Origin: Comamonas phosphati
GTDB taxonomy: Bacteria > Pseudomonadota > Gammaproteobacteria > Burkholderiales > Burkholderiaceae_C
Assembly: GCF_014637085.1 (NCBI RefSeq)
Contig: NZ_BMEU01000030.1
Coordinates: 1 to 43,885, forward strand
DNA length: 43,885 bases
Reading direction: 5' to 3'
The notes beneath the pieces were generated by a model that saw nothing but the letters and a program-made list of their open reading frames with translations, searched no databases and was not told where the DNA came from. Shown one piece after another: positions 1-7,613 of the stretch. The number at the start of each line of letters is the position of its first letter. The first letter of the stretch is position 1. Position numbers and translations under genes: made by a program.

Positions 1-41
1 ACGTCAACTCTCGACGGCAGCGTCTTGCGTGTTCTGGCCAT
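1..41 (-). CDS. transposase N-terminus, partial (IS4-like)
   Basis: Minus-strand ATG at 41-39 opens a frame reading MARTRKTLPSRVD and running off the window edge. A purine-rich GATGAGGG stretch just upstream is a good ribosome binding site. A basic MARTRK-type start and its position next to a terminal repeat fit an IS4-family transposase, but 13 residues cannot prove it. A plus-strand frame also ends in TGA at 55-57, and is probably a shadow. Confidence 0.4.
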   Translation of the reverse strand, partial: MARTRKTLPSRVD

Positions 42-44
42 CAC

Positions 45-74
45 CCTCATCCATTGAAGCTTCGATGGATGAGG
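45..74. promoter_or_regulatory. inverted repeat covering the IS transposase ribosome binding site
   Basis: Ten-base arms (CCTCATCCAT and ATGGATGAGG) are separated by a 10-base, nearly symmetric centre containing AAGCTT. On the minus strand, the GATGAGG Shine-Dalgarno sequence of the transposase lies in one arm, three bases before its start region. In several IS elements such hairpins block translation of read-through transcripts coming from outside. That role is inferred here from position alone. Confidence 0.5.
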
Positions 75-108
75 ATTATGGCTTTAAAAATACTATCTGA
101 ACAGTATT

Positions 109-1124
109 GGGGCAAGGAGTCGATCGCGTTGGAGATACGCACGCCGGCCGGGCGCGCGGTGCTGGAGCGGCTGATTTCAAAAGCCCAGGTGCTGGTGCAC
201 AATTTTCGCCCCGACTTTGCCGAGGCCCATGCGCTGAACTACGACGCGGTGCGGCGCATCAACCCGACGCTGGTGTATTACATGGTCAGCGCCTTCGGTG
301 AGCAGAGCGACTACCGGCTCAGGCCCTCGGTCGACAGCGTGGTGCAGGGCATGACGGGGGCCTTTTATGCCAGTGGCGAGGCCGGGGACCCACCGGTCCG
401 CATCGGCTTGCCGATCATCGATGTGGCGTCCGGCATGTGCGGCGCTTTGGGCGTGCTGGCCGCGGTGATGCACCGGCAGCAGACCGGCCTGGGGCAGCGC
501 GTGGAGCTGTCGCTGGTGGACACCATGTTCAATTTCATGGCGAGCAAGGTGGGTGAATATGCGATTGAGCAGCGCGAGCCGATTCGCTCGGTGAACCTGC
601 CGATTGCCGTGCCGAGCCGGCACTTTCGCGGCACCGACGGTGCCTGGTTCAGCGTGTCGGTGGTCAATGAAGCGGCGTTCAAGCGGTTTTGTGGCGTCAT
701 CGAGCGGCCCGAGTGGCTCACCGATCCGCGTTACCAGCGCAACGCCGCGCGCATTGCCAACCGGCCGGCGCTGCTGGCCGAACTGGAGTCGATTTTCATC
801 ACCCGTCCGGCGGCCACCTGGTTGGCCGCCTTCGCGACGGCCGACGTTCCCTGTGGCCCGGTGAACACGGTGTCCCAGGCCATGGCCGACCCGGTGCTGG
901 CCGCCCGCTTTGTCGAGCATCCGGCGCTGCCGGGCCTGCCGCTGATCCCCTTTCCAGCGCAGCTCGCCGCGGGCATGCGCCGACCCGACGCCATGGCGCC
1001 ACCGCCCAAGCTGGGCGAGCACAGCCGGAACATTCTCGGCGAGCTGGGTTACAGCCCGGCCGAGGTGGATCAATTCGTGAAAGACGGCGTGGTGGCACCC
1101 GAATTGAACCATCGTCATCAGTAG
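109..1124 (+). pseudogene. class III CoA-transferase (CaiB/BaiF), 5'-truncated by IS
   Basis: The reading frame carries about 337 residues of a family III CoA-transferase starting inside the GKESIAL segment. The first 60-70 residues of the family, including the first Rossmann strand and the AGPY-type region, are missing because the IS end lies directly upstream. The catalytic Asp is retained in the segment IGLPIIDVASG (codon 420-422), and the C-terminus is intact (GELGYSPAEVDQFV). An open frame extends upstream to 54, but its first residues are IS sequence, so a hybrid product is possible though unlikely to be functional. The intact copy probably once opened the downstream operon and activated an acid as a CoA thioester by CoA transfer from a donor such as succinyl-CoA. 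Confidence 0.8.
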
Positions 1125-1153
1125 ATCCCCCAACTTTTACAGGAGCGCCAGGC

Positions 1154-1912
1154 ATGTCGGACCAGGAAGTCATTTACGAAGTCAAGAACTTCGTCGCCAC
1201 CATCACCATCAACCGGCCCAAGACGCTCAATGCCTTCACCGGTGACACGATCAAGGACATGGAGCGGCTGCTGGCCCAGGCCGGCAACGACCCGAAGGTC
1301 GGCGTGATCGTGCTGACCGGCACCGGCGAGCGCGCCTTTTGCGTCGGCGGCGATGTCAACTGGGAAAAGGGCGAAGGCGGCAAGAGCGGCCTGCAGGACC
1401 TGGAGTTCAACTTCAACCGCCAGATCGCCGAATGCCCCAAGCCGGTGATCGCGCGGGTCAACGGCTATGCCATTGGCGCCGGCCACCACATCGCCTACTT
1501 TTGTGACTTCACGATTGCCGCCGAGCACGCGATCTTCGGTCAGAACGGGCCCCGCGTCGGCTCGCCGGCGGGTGGCTACATCGTCGCGCACGCGGCCAAC
1601 GTGCTGGGCCACAAGCGGGCGCGCGAGCTGTGGATGCTGTGCCGCCGCTACAGCGCGCAGCAAGCCTTTGACTGGGGTCTGGCCAACGCGGTGGTGCCGA
1701 TGGCTCAGCTCGACGCGGAGGTGCGGAAGTATTGCGACGAACTGCTGTCGCTCTCCCCCACCTGCCTGAAGATTGTCAAGCGTTCGTTCTACCACCACAT
1801 GGCCCCGATCATGGGCCGGGACATGAACGACCTGATCCAGGAAGTGGCGCCCAACTATTTCAACACCGGCGAGCAACAGGAAGGGGCCAGCGCTTTTCTG
1901 GAAAAACGCTAG
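1154..1912 (+). CDS. enoyl-CoA hydratase/isomerase family, BadI-like ring hydrolase
   Basis: A 252-residue crotonase. The oxyanion-hole segments are RAFCVGGDV (about 65-73) and YAIGAGHHIA (about 105-114), and the C-terminal part carries SPTCLKIVKRSF. The start with IYEVKNFVATITINRP, the length and the FGQNGPRVGS segment resemble 2-ketocyclohexanecarboxyl-CoA hydrolase (BadI) and, more distantly, naphthoate synthase (MenB), rather than ordinary beta-oxidation hydratases. BadI opens an alicyclic beta-keto-acyl-CoA ring by hydrolysis; whether this protein does so is inference. ATG at 1154 was chosen because AGGAGCG precedes it and residues before it in the open frame are a shadow of the CoA-transferase. 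It lies 29 bases after the truncated CoA-transferase and starts an operon-like run. Confidence 0.75.
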   Translation: MSDQEVIYEVKNFVATITINRPKTLNAFTGDTIKDMERLLAQAGNDPKVGVIVLTGTGERAFCVGGDVNWEKGEGGKSGLQDLEFNFNRQIAECPKPVIARVNGYAIGAGHHIAYFCDFTIAAEHAIFGQNGPRVGSPAGGYIVAHAANVLGHKRARELWMLCRRYSAQQAFDWGLANAVVPMAQLDAEVRKYCDELLSLSPTCLKIVKRSFYHHMAPIMGRDMNDLIQEVAPNYFNTGEQQEGASAFLEKR

Positions 1913-1950
1913 CCCGATTTCAGCAAATTCCGTTGAAGGATATGCGCACT

Positions 1951-1972
1951 CCAGCCGGCGCTGCCCGGCTGG
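1951..1972. other. GC-rich hairpin between crotonase and acyl-CoA dehydrogenase genes
   Basis: CCAGCCGG and CCGGCTGG pair as an 8-bp stem with a 6-base loop. No T tract follows, so it is unlikely to be an intrinsic terminator. It may stabilise or partition the mRNA within the operon. Confidence 0.5.
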
Positions 1973-1989
1973 ATCTCTAGAGATTGAAC

Positions 1990-3147
1990 ATGACGAACCA
2001 AGAACGCCATCCCGAGTTGCGCCAGGCACTGCGCGATCTCTTCAAACGCTTCCCCGATGAGTATTTTCGCAAGATAGACGACGCCCGTGCCTACCCCGAG
2101 GCGTGTGTCGACGCGCTGACCCGGGCCGGCTGGCTGGCGGTGATGATTCCGCAGGAATACGGCGGCGCCGGCCTGGGTCTGGCCGAAGCCTCGGTGGTGA
2201 TGGAAGAGGTCAACCGCTGCGGCGGCAACGCCGGCGCCTGCCACGGCCAGATGTACAACATGGGCACCTTGCTGCGCCACGGCTCGGAAGCACAAAAGCG
2301 CCTCTACCTGCCCAGAATCGCCAGCGGCGATCTGCGGCTGCAGTCCATGGGCGTGACCGAGCCGACCACGGGCACCGACACCACCAAGATCAAGACCACC
2401 GCCGTCAAGCGGGGCGACCGCTATGTGGTCAATGGCCAGAAAGTCTGGATCTCGCGCATCCAGCACTCCGACCTGATGATTTTGCTGGCGCGCACCACCC
2501 CGCTGGCCGAGGTCAAGCGCAAATCCGAAGGCATGTCGATCTTCATCGTTGACCTGCACCAGGCGATTGGCAAAGGCATGACGGTGAACCCAATCCGCAA
2601 TATGGTCAACCACGAGACCAATGAGCTGTTTTTCGACAACCTCGAAATCCCGGCCGAGAACCTGATCGGCGAGGAGGGCAAAGGTTTCAAGTACATCCTG
2701 GACGGCCTCAACGCCGAGCGCACCCTGATCGCCGCCGAGTGCATCGGCGACGCCCGCTGGTTCGTCGAGCGCAGTGCCCGCTATGCCCGCGAGCGCCGCG
2801 TGTTTGACCGCCCGATCGGGCAGAACCAGGGCGTGCAGTTCCCGCTGGCCGAAGCCCACATCGAGACCGAAGCCGCCGACCTGATGCGCTGGCGTGCCTG
2901 CGAACTGTTCGACGCCCACCAACCCTGCGGGGCCGAGGCCAATATGGCCAAGTACCTGGCAGCCAAAGCCTCCTGGGAGGCGGCCAACACCGCCATTCAG
3001 ACACACGGCGGTTTTGGCTTTGCCTGCGAATTTGACGTCGAGCGCAAGTTCCGCGAAACCCGGCTGTACCAGGTGGCGCCGATCTCCACCAACCTGATCC
3101 TGAGCTACGTGGCCGAGCACGTGCTCGGGCTGCCACGTTCATTCTGA
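1990..3147 (+). CDS. acyl-CoA dehydrogenase family protein with atypical active site
   Basis: A 385-residue soluble flavoprotein of the acyl-CoA dehydrogenase fold: N-terminal helical domain (1-110), beta domain with MGVTEPTTGTD and KVWISR FAD-contact segments (about 120-160), and C-terminal helical domain with RRVFDRPIGQNQ and QTHGGFGFACEF. In most family members the base is the Glu of a Y-E-G-T motif near the C-terminus. Here that position reads YQVAPIST, with Pro364 where Glu is expected. Glu243 in LNAERTLIAAECIG matches the alternative base position used in isovaleryl-CoA and long-chain enzymes. The first in-frame start is TTG at 1984, but ATG at 1990 is the likelier start. Substrate unknown; from context probably an alicyclic or branched acyl-CoA. 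Confidence 0.85.
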   Translation: MTNQERHPELRQALRDLFKRFPDEYFRKIDDARAYPEACVDALTRAGWLAVMIPQEYGGAGLGLAEASVVMEEVNRCGGNAGACHGQMYNMGTLLRHGSEAQKRLYLPRIASGDLRLQSMGVTEPTTGTDTTKIKTTAVKRGDRYVVNGQKVWISRIQHSDLMILLARTTPLAEVKRKSEGMSIFIVDLHQAIGKGMTVNPIRNMVNHETNELFFDNLEIPAENLIGEEGKGFKYILDGLNAERTLIAAECIGDARWFVERSARYARERRVFDRPIGQNQGVQFPLAEAHIETEAADLMRWRACELFDAHQPCGAEANMAKYLAAKASWEAANTAIQTHGGFGFACEFDVERKFRETRLYQVAPISTNLILSYVAEHVLGLPRSF

Positions 3148-3152
3148 AAGCC

Positions 3153-4334
3153 ATGACCATGCGCCCATTGGAAGGAATGTTGATCGTCACGCTGGAGCAC
3201 GCGATTGCCGCGCCGTTCTGCACCCGTCAGCTCGCGGACCTCGGCGCGCGGGTCATCAAGGTCGAGCGCCCGGGTGAAGGCGACTTCGCCCGCGCCTACG
3301 ACACCCGGGCCCACGGCCTGGCCTCGCACTTCGTCTGGTGCAACCGCTCCAAGGAAAGCCTGACACTCGACCTCAAGCATCCCGGCGCCCGTGCCGTGTT
3401 GCAAAAGCTGGTCGAGCGGGCCGACGTGCTGGTGCAGAACCTGGCGCCCGGCGCCGCCACGCGCATGGGACTGGACCACGCCAGCCTGGCGCCGGTCCAT
3501 CCGCGCATCGTGGTGTGCGACATTTCGGGCTACGGCGACGGCGGGCCCTACACCGAGAAAAAAGCCTACGACCTGCTGATCCAGAGCGAAGCCGGTTTCG
3601 TGTCGGTGACCGGCACGCCGGAGCAGCCGTCCAAGGCCGGCCTGTCGATTGCCGACATCGCCGCCGGCATGTACGCCTACAGCAGTGTTCTGGCCGCCCT
3701 GCTGGAGCGCGGCCGCACCGGTCGTGGCCAACGGCTCGAAATCTCCATGCTCGAAGCCATGTCCGAATGGATGGGCTTCCCGCTCTACTACACGCTGGAC
3801 GGCCAGCCGCCGCCGCCGCGCGCTGGCGCCTCGCACGCCGCCATTTACCCCTACGGCCCCTTTACCTGCGGCGACGGCAAGCAGGTGGTGCTGGCGGTGC
3901 AGCACGACCGCGAATGGGCCACTTTCTGCAACCAGGTGCTGCAACTGCCCGATCTGGCCACCCGGTACCTGGGCAACGCCAAGCGACTGGCCCAACGCGA
4001 GACATTGCGCGGCATCATCGAAGGCGTGTGCACCACCTTGACGGCGGCGCAATTGGTCGAACGGCTCGATGCGGCGCAAATCGCCAATGGCCAGCTCAAT
4101 GAGCTGGCTGACCTGTGGAAGCACCCGCAATTGGCGGCGCGCGGGCGCTGGACCGGGATTGACTCGCCCGGCGGCCCATTGCCGGCGCTGTACCCGCCAC
4201 ACCATCTCAGCCACGGCGAGCCACCGCCCATGGGGCCGGTGCCCGCCCTGGGAGAACACACCGAAGCCATCCTCACCGAACTCGGCTACGGCGCGCCCGA
4301 CATCGCCCGGCTGCGAGCGGACAAGGCCATCTGA
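3153..4334 (+). CDS. class III CoA-transferase (CaiB/BaiF family)
   Basis: A complete 393-residue family III CoA-transferase. It begins with the typical first strand (PLEGMLIVTLEHAIAAPFCTRQLADLGARVIKVE pattern, residues 5-38), followed by NRSKESLTLDLK. The catalytic Asp that forms the mixed anhydride with the acyl group is Asp168 in SIADIAAG. Five bases separate it from the acyl-CoA dehydrogenase stop, so the genes are co-transcribed. A second in-frame ATG two codons later (3159) is an alternative start. It is the second transferase of the operon, and as the upstream one is broken it may be the only working activator left. Substrate and donor cannot be read from sequence. Confidence 0.88.
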   Translation: MTMRPLEGMLIVTLEHAIAAPFCTRQLADLGARVIKVERPGEGDFARAYDTRAHGLASHFVWCNRSKESLTLDLKHPGARAVLQKLVERADVLVQNLAPGAATRMGLDHASLAPVHPRIVVCDISGYGDGGPYTEKKAYDLLIQSEAGFVSVTGTPEQPSKAGLSIADIAAGMYAYSSVLAALLERGRTGRGQRLEISMLEAMSEWMGFPLYYTLDGQPPPPRAGASHAAIYPYGPFTCGDGKQVVLAVQHDREWATFCNQVLQLPDLATRYLGNAKRLAQRETLRGIIEGVCTTLTAAQLVERLDAAQIANGQLNELADLWKHPQLAARGRWTGIDSPGGPLPALYPPHHLSHGEPPPMGPVPALGEHTEAILTELGYGAPDIARLRADKAI

Positions 4335-4353
4335 GAAGAGGTGTGAACGAATC

Positions 4354-5724
4354 ATGACCCAAGACAAAACCCCGAGCGCGACGCTGGCCGCCTTTGCCGC
4401 CGGTCTGCAATTTGACGCGATCCCGACGCCGGTGCTGCGCCGCGCCGAAGACCTGTTCCTCGACTGGTACGCCTCGGCACTGGCCGGCAAGGGCGCGCGG
4501 CCGGTCGAGGCCATCGAGGCTTACGCCCGCGCCATGGGACCGGACTCGGGCCGCGCCGAAGTGTTGATCTCGCGCCGCGCCACCTCGCCCCATTTCGCCG
4601 CGATGGTCAACGCGGCCGCCTCGCACTTCGCCGAGCAGGACGACGTGCACAACGGCTCGGTGTTCCATCCCGCGGCCGTCGTGTTCCCGGCGGCGCTGGC
4701 CATGGCGCAAGACATCGGCGCGAGTGGCCGTGAGTTTCTGGCCGCCGTGGTGGCGGGCTATGAGGTCGGCATCCGCGTGGGCGAGTTCCTCGGCCGCTCG
4801 CACTACCGCATCTTTCACACCACCGCCACCGCAGGCACCCTGGCCGCCGCTGCGGCCGCCGGGCGGCTGCTCAGGCTGGACGCGCCGACCATGCTGCATG
4901 CCTTCGGCAGCGCCGGCACACAAGCCGCCGGCCTGTGGGAGTTCCTGCGCGACGCGGCCGACTCCAAGCCACTGCACACCGCGCATGCGGCGTCCAGCGG
5001 TTTGGCCTGCGCCTGCCTGGCACGAAGTGGCTTGACCGGCGCGCGCCAGATTCTGGAAGGGCCGCAAGGCATGGCCGCGGGCATGTCCAGCGATGCCGAT
5101 CCGGCGCGGCTCACCGACCGGCTGGGGCAGCGCTGGGCCACGGCGGATACCTCGTTCAAGTACCACGCCTCGTGCCGTCATACCCACCCCAGCGCCGACG
5201 CGCTGCTCGCGCTGATGCAAACGCATGGGCTCAAGGCCGACGATATCGCCGCGGTGACCACCCATGTGCATCAGGGCGCCATCGACGTGCTGGGCCGCGT
5301 CACCGTGCCCGCCACCGTGCACCAGGCCAAGTTTTCGATGGGCACGGTGCTTGCGCTGGCGGTCGAGTACGGCCACGCCGGGCTGAACGAATTCGAGCAG
5401 CATTTCCTCGCGCCGCGCGTGGCGGCCCTGCGCGATAGGGTCACGATGCAGCTGGACGCCGAGGTGGACCGGGCCTATCCGCAGCGCTGGATTGGCAAGG
5501 TGAGCGTGGCGACGCGCGATGGCCGCACGCTGAGCGCGCGCGTCGACGAGCCCAAGGGCGATCCCGGCAACACCCTGACACGCGGCGAACTGGAAGACAA
5601 GGCACAGCGCCTGGCGGCCTACGGCAAGGGCGCCACGCCGCAAGAAATGGAGGCGCTGATCGCGCGCGTCTGGACCGTGGCCGAGGCGCCGCGCATGGGC
5701 CGCTGGCTGGAAGCGCGCGCATGA
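4354..5724 (+). CDS. MmgE/PrpD family protein
   Basis: A 456-residue protein covering the full length of the family. Recognisable segments are DWYASALAGKG (about 31-41), HFAEQDDVHNGSVFHP (about 91-106), FHTTATAGTLAAA, the central YHASCRHTHPSADAL, and KFSMGTVLALA. Family members include 2-methylcitrate dehydratase (PrpD), cis-aconitate decarboxylase and iminodisuccinate epimerase, so the chemistry is dehydration, isomerisation or decarboxylation of small di- or tricarboxylates. ATG at 4354 follows an AAGAGGTG site. The gene ends by overlapping the next (ATGA at 5721-5724), showing translational coupling with the CitE-like lyase. Which substrate it handles is unknown. Confidence 0.85.
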   Translation: MTQDKTPSATLAAFAAGLQFDAIPTPVLRRAEDLFLDWYASALAGKGARPVEAIEAYARAMGPDSGRAEVLISRRATSPHFAAMVNAAASHFAEQDDVHNGSVFHPAAVVFPAALAMAQDIGASGREFLAAVVAGYEVGIRVGEFLGRSHYRIFHTTATAGTLAAAAAAGRLLRLDAPTMLHAFGSAGTQAAGLWEFLRDAADSKPLHTAHAASSGLACACLARSGLTGARQILEGPQGMAAGMSSDADPARLTDRLGQRWATADTSFKYHASCRHTHPSADALLALMQTHGLKADDIAAVTTHVHQGAIDVLGRVTVPATVHQAKFSMGTVLALAVEYGHAGLNEFEQHFLAPRVAALRDRVTMQLDAEVDRAYPQRWIGKVSVATRDGRTLSARVDEPKGDPGNTLTRGELEDKAQRLAAYGKGATPQEMEALIARVWTVAEAPRMGRWLEARA

Positions 5725-6560
5725 CAGCCAACACCGCCGCCCCGCGCGCCGTGCCACGCGCCTACCTCTTCGTGCCCGCCGATCGACCCGAGCGCCATGC
5801 CAAAGCCCGTGCCAGCGGAGCGGACGTGGTCATCGTCGATCTGGAAGACGCCGTGCCCCCCGAGGCCAAGGTGCGCGCGCGCGAGGCGCTGGCGGCGCAA
5901 CTGGACGAAGCCACGCCGCTGGTGGTTCGCATCAATGCCGCTGGCACCCCCTGGTTTGAGGACGACCTCGAACTGTGTCGTCATCCTGGCGTGGCGGCGG
6001 TGATGCTGCCCAAGGCCGAGGGCATCGACGCCGCCTGCACCGTGGTCGAGGCCACCTACAAGGACGTGTTGCCGATCATCGAGTCGGCGCGCGGTCTGCA
6101 GGACATGCACAGCATTGCGCGCGTGCCGGGCGTGATTCGCCTGACTTTTGGAAGCGTCGATCTGGCGCTCGATCTGGGCATCGACTGCGCGCCCGATGGC
6201 GGGGAGACCGAGCTGCTGGCTTTCCGCTCCCAAATGGTGCTGGCTTCGCGGCTGGCCGGGCTGGCCGCGCCGGTCGATGGCGTCAGCACCGCGATCGACG
6301 ACCTGCACCGCTTGCAGGCCGACACCGAACGCGCGCGGCGACTCGGCTTTGGCGCCAAGCTGTGCATCCACCCGAAGCAGGTGCTTGCCGTTCAGGCGGT
6401 GTTCACGCCCACCCCCGAGCGGCTGGACTGGGCGCGCCGCGTCTGCGAAGCATTTGCATCGGCTGGCGGCGCCGCCGTGGCCGTGGACGGCCAGATGGTG
6501 GACCTGCCGGTGGTCCAGCGCGCGCGCGCCGTGCTGCGCAGCGCCGGCTTGAAAGCCTGA
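5721..6560 (+). CDS. HpcH/HpaI aldolase / CitE-like CoA-ester lyase
   Basis: A 279-residue TIM-barrel lyase of the CitE type. Family signatures are YLFVPADRPERHAKA near the N-terminus, VVIVDLEDAVPPEAK (about 34-48), VRINAAGTPWFEDD, IIESARGL with its metal-binding Glu, LTFGSVDLALDLGID with its metal-binding Asp, and KLCIHPKQV near the end. CitE homologues outside citrate lyase complexes cleave or form malyl-CoA, citramalyl-CoA or related hydroxyacyl-CoA esters with Mg2+. No citF, citD or ligase genes are nearby, so a citrate lyase complex is unlikely. Its ATG lies inside the stop region of the MmgE/PrpD gene. Confidence 0.85.
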   Translation: MTANTAAPRAVPRAYLFVPADRPERHAKARASGADVVIVDLEDAVPPEAKVRAREALAAQLDEATPLVVRINAAGTPWFEDDLELCRHPGVAAVMLPKAEGIDAACTVVEATYKDVLPIIESARGLQDMHSIARVPGVIRLTFGSVDLALDLGIDCAPDGGETELLAFRSQMVLASRLAGLAAPVDGVSTAIDDLHRLQADTERARRLGFGAKLCIHPKQVLAVQAVFTPTPERLDWARRVCEAFASAGGAAVAVDGQMVDLPVVQRARAVLRSAGLKA

Positions 6561-6587
6561 TTTTCATTGACCCGACTGGAGCCCCTC

Positions 6588-7376
6588 ATGGCCCGCAAAA
6601 ACAAGCCCATCCGCTCCGACATCGCCTGGAGCACCCCCGACCGCATCGAAGTGCACGGCAAGAGCCTGCCCGACGAGATCCTCGGCCATCTCAACCTGGG
6701 TGACATGGCCTTCCTGCAGATCCTCGGGCGCATGCCGACGCCGCAGGAATCAAACGTGTTCAACGCCATTGCGGTGACGCTGGTCGAGCACGGCATCACG
6801 CCGAGCGCATTGGCCGCGCGTCTGACCTACGCCGGTGCGCCCGAATCGCTGCAGGCGGCGGTGGCGGCCGGCTTGTGCGGCCTGGGCAGCGTGTTCGTCG
6901 GCAGCACCGAAGGCACCGCCAAAATGCTGTACGAGGCACTTCCGCCGGGCACCCAGGGCGCCGATCTGGAACGCATCGCCCGCGACACCGTGGCCGCCTT
7001 TCGTGCCCGCGGCCAGATCATTCCCGGGCTCGGCCATCCCTTGCACAAGCCGGTCGATCCGCGTGCCCCGCGCCTGTTCCAGATCGCCGCCGACAACGGC
7101 TTTTCTGGGGACTACATCCGGCTCGAACAACTGATCTGCGCCGAGGCCGAACGCGTCGCTGGCAAGTCGCTTCCCGTCAATGCGACCGGCGCCATCGGCG
7201 CCATCAGCTGCGAACTCGGGCTGCCATGGAAAATCGTGCGCGGCATCGGCGTCTTCGCGCGCGCCATCGGGCTGGTGGGCCATATCCTCGAAGAGAGCCA
7301 CAACCCGATCGCGGTCGAGATCTGGCAACGTGTCGAAGACGAGGCCACCCAGCACATCAGGCCACAAGGCGCCTGA
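6588..7376 (+). CDS. citryl-CoA lyase / short citrate-synthase-like protein
   Basis: A 262-residue protein that matches only the C-terminal, catalytic part of citrate synthase. His68 (LVEHGITPS) and His150 (PGLGHPLHKPVDPR) align with the two catalytic histidines, and NATGAIGAI and SHNPIAVEIWQRV fit the end of the fold. True citrate synthases are over 370 residues; short forms are known as citryl-CoA lyase-type proteins that cleave or condense acyl-CoA with an oxo acid. ATG 6588 is preceded by GGAGCCCC; an upstream TTG at 6567 is less likely. A short GGCGC-N5-GCGCC stem overlaps the stop codon, and no further operon gene follows before the IS remnant. Confidence 0.8.
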   Translation: MARKNKPIRSDIAWSTPDRIEVHGKSLPDEILGHLNLGDMAFLQILGRMPTPQESNVFNAIAVTLVEHGITPSALAARLTYAGAPESLQAAVAAGLCGLGSVFVGSTEGTAKMLYEALPPGTQGADLERIARDTVAAFRARGQIIPGLGHPLHKPVDPRAPRLFQIAADNGFSGDYIRLEQLICAEAERVAGKSLPVNATGAIGAISCELGLPWKIVRGIGVFARAIGLVGHILEESHNPIAVEIWQRVEDEATQHIRPQGA

Positions 7377-7409
7377 AGCGCCGCGGCTAGCGGCCGCGCT
7401 TGCCCTGCG

Positions 7410-7611
7410 TGGGGCGTACCACTGCATGCCACGGTCCAGCAAGATGGTCAGTGACTCTCGGGATTTGAATGCGGCGTTGTACTCGCTCCAGTTGGTGGTC
7501 TTGTCGTGGGGCTGGACTCGATTGGGCTGAAGTGACACTCAACCACAGATCAAGCGGATTCAACGTGGACGGTGTACCTGCCTTGGGCTGGGGATTTGTT
7601 CAACAAAACCC
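7410..7611 (-). mobile_element. IS5-family remnant with transposase N-terminal fragment
   Basis: On the minus strand, a frame starting with GTG at 7538 encodes 43 residues including DKTTNWSEYNAAF and SLTILLDRGMQWYAP, the typical N-terminus of IS5/IS903-type transposases. After YAP (7410) the frame continues as unrelated sequence, so the remaining transposase is lost. The outer end probably is the near-symmetric GGGATTTGTTCAACAAAACCC at 7591-7611, which resembles IS903-type terminal repeats. The remnant separates two unrelated catabolic operons and abuts the 3' end of the LysR gene. Confidence 0.75.
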
Positions 7612-7613
7612 TT

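Larger units (their letters stand above)
1..108 (-). mobile_element. IS4-like insertion sequence, transposase 5' end (partial)
   Basis: This is the outer end of an insertion sequence whose transposase reads leftward out of the window. The end is set at 108 because the 15 bases 94-108 (TATCTGAACAGTATT) recur in inverted orientation at 43779-43793, where they border the 3' end of an IS4-like transposase. The flanking bases differ on both sides, as expected for the left and right terminal repeats of one element. Coding sequence of a CoA-transferase begins abruptly at 109. The terminal 20 bases (89-108) also form an AATACT-N8-AGTATT dyad. Family assignment rests on the short protein ends only. 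Confidence 0.6.

Noticed and set aside
54-120. True start of the first CoA-transferase at 54
   Set aside because: Bases up to 108 belong to the IS end and the encoded residues do not resemble the family.
1909-3120. Long minus-strand open frames opposite the CoA-thioester, ABC and nag genes
   Set aside because: They are shadows of high-GC coding strands, with Arg/His/Gly-rich composition and no ribosome binding sites or family motifs.
5721-7376. Citrate lyase complex
   Set aside because: No CitF, CitD, CitC or CitX genes are present; only a stand-alone CitE-like protein and a short citrate-synthase-like protein.
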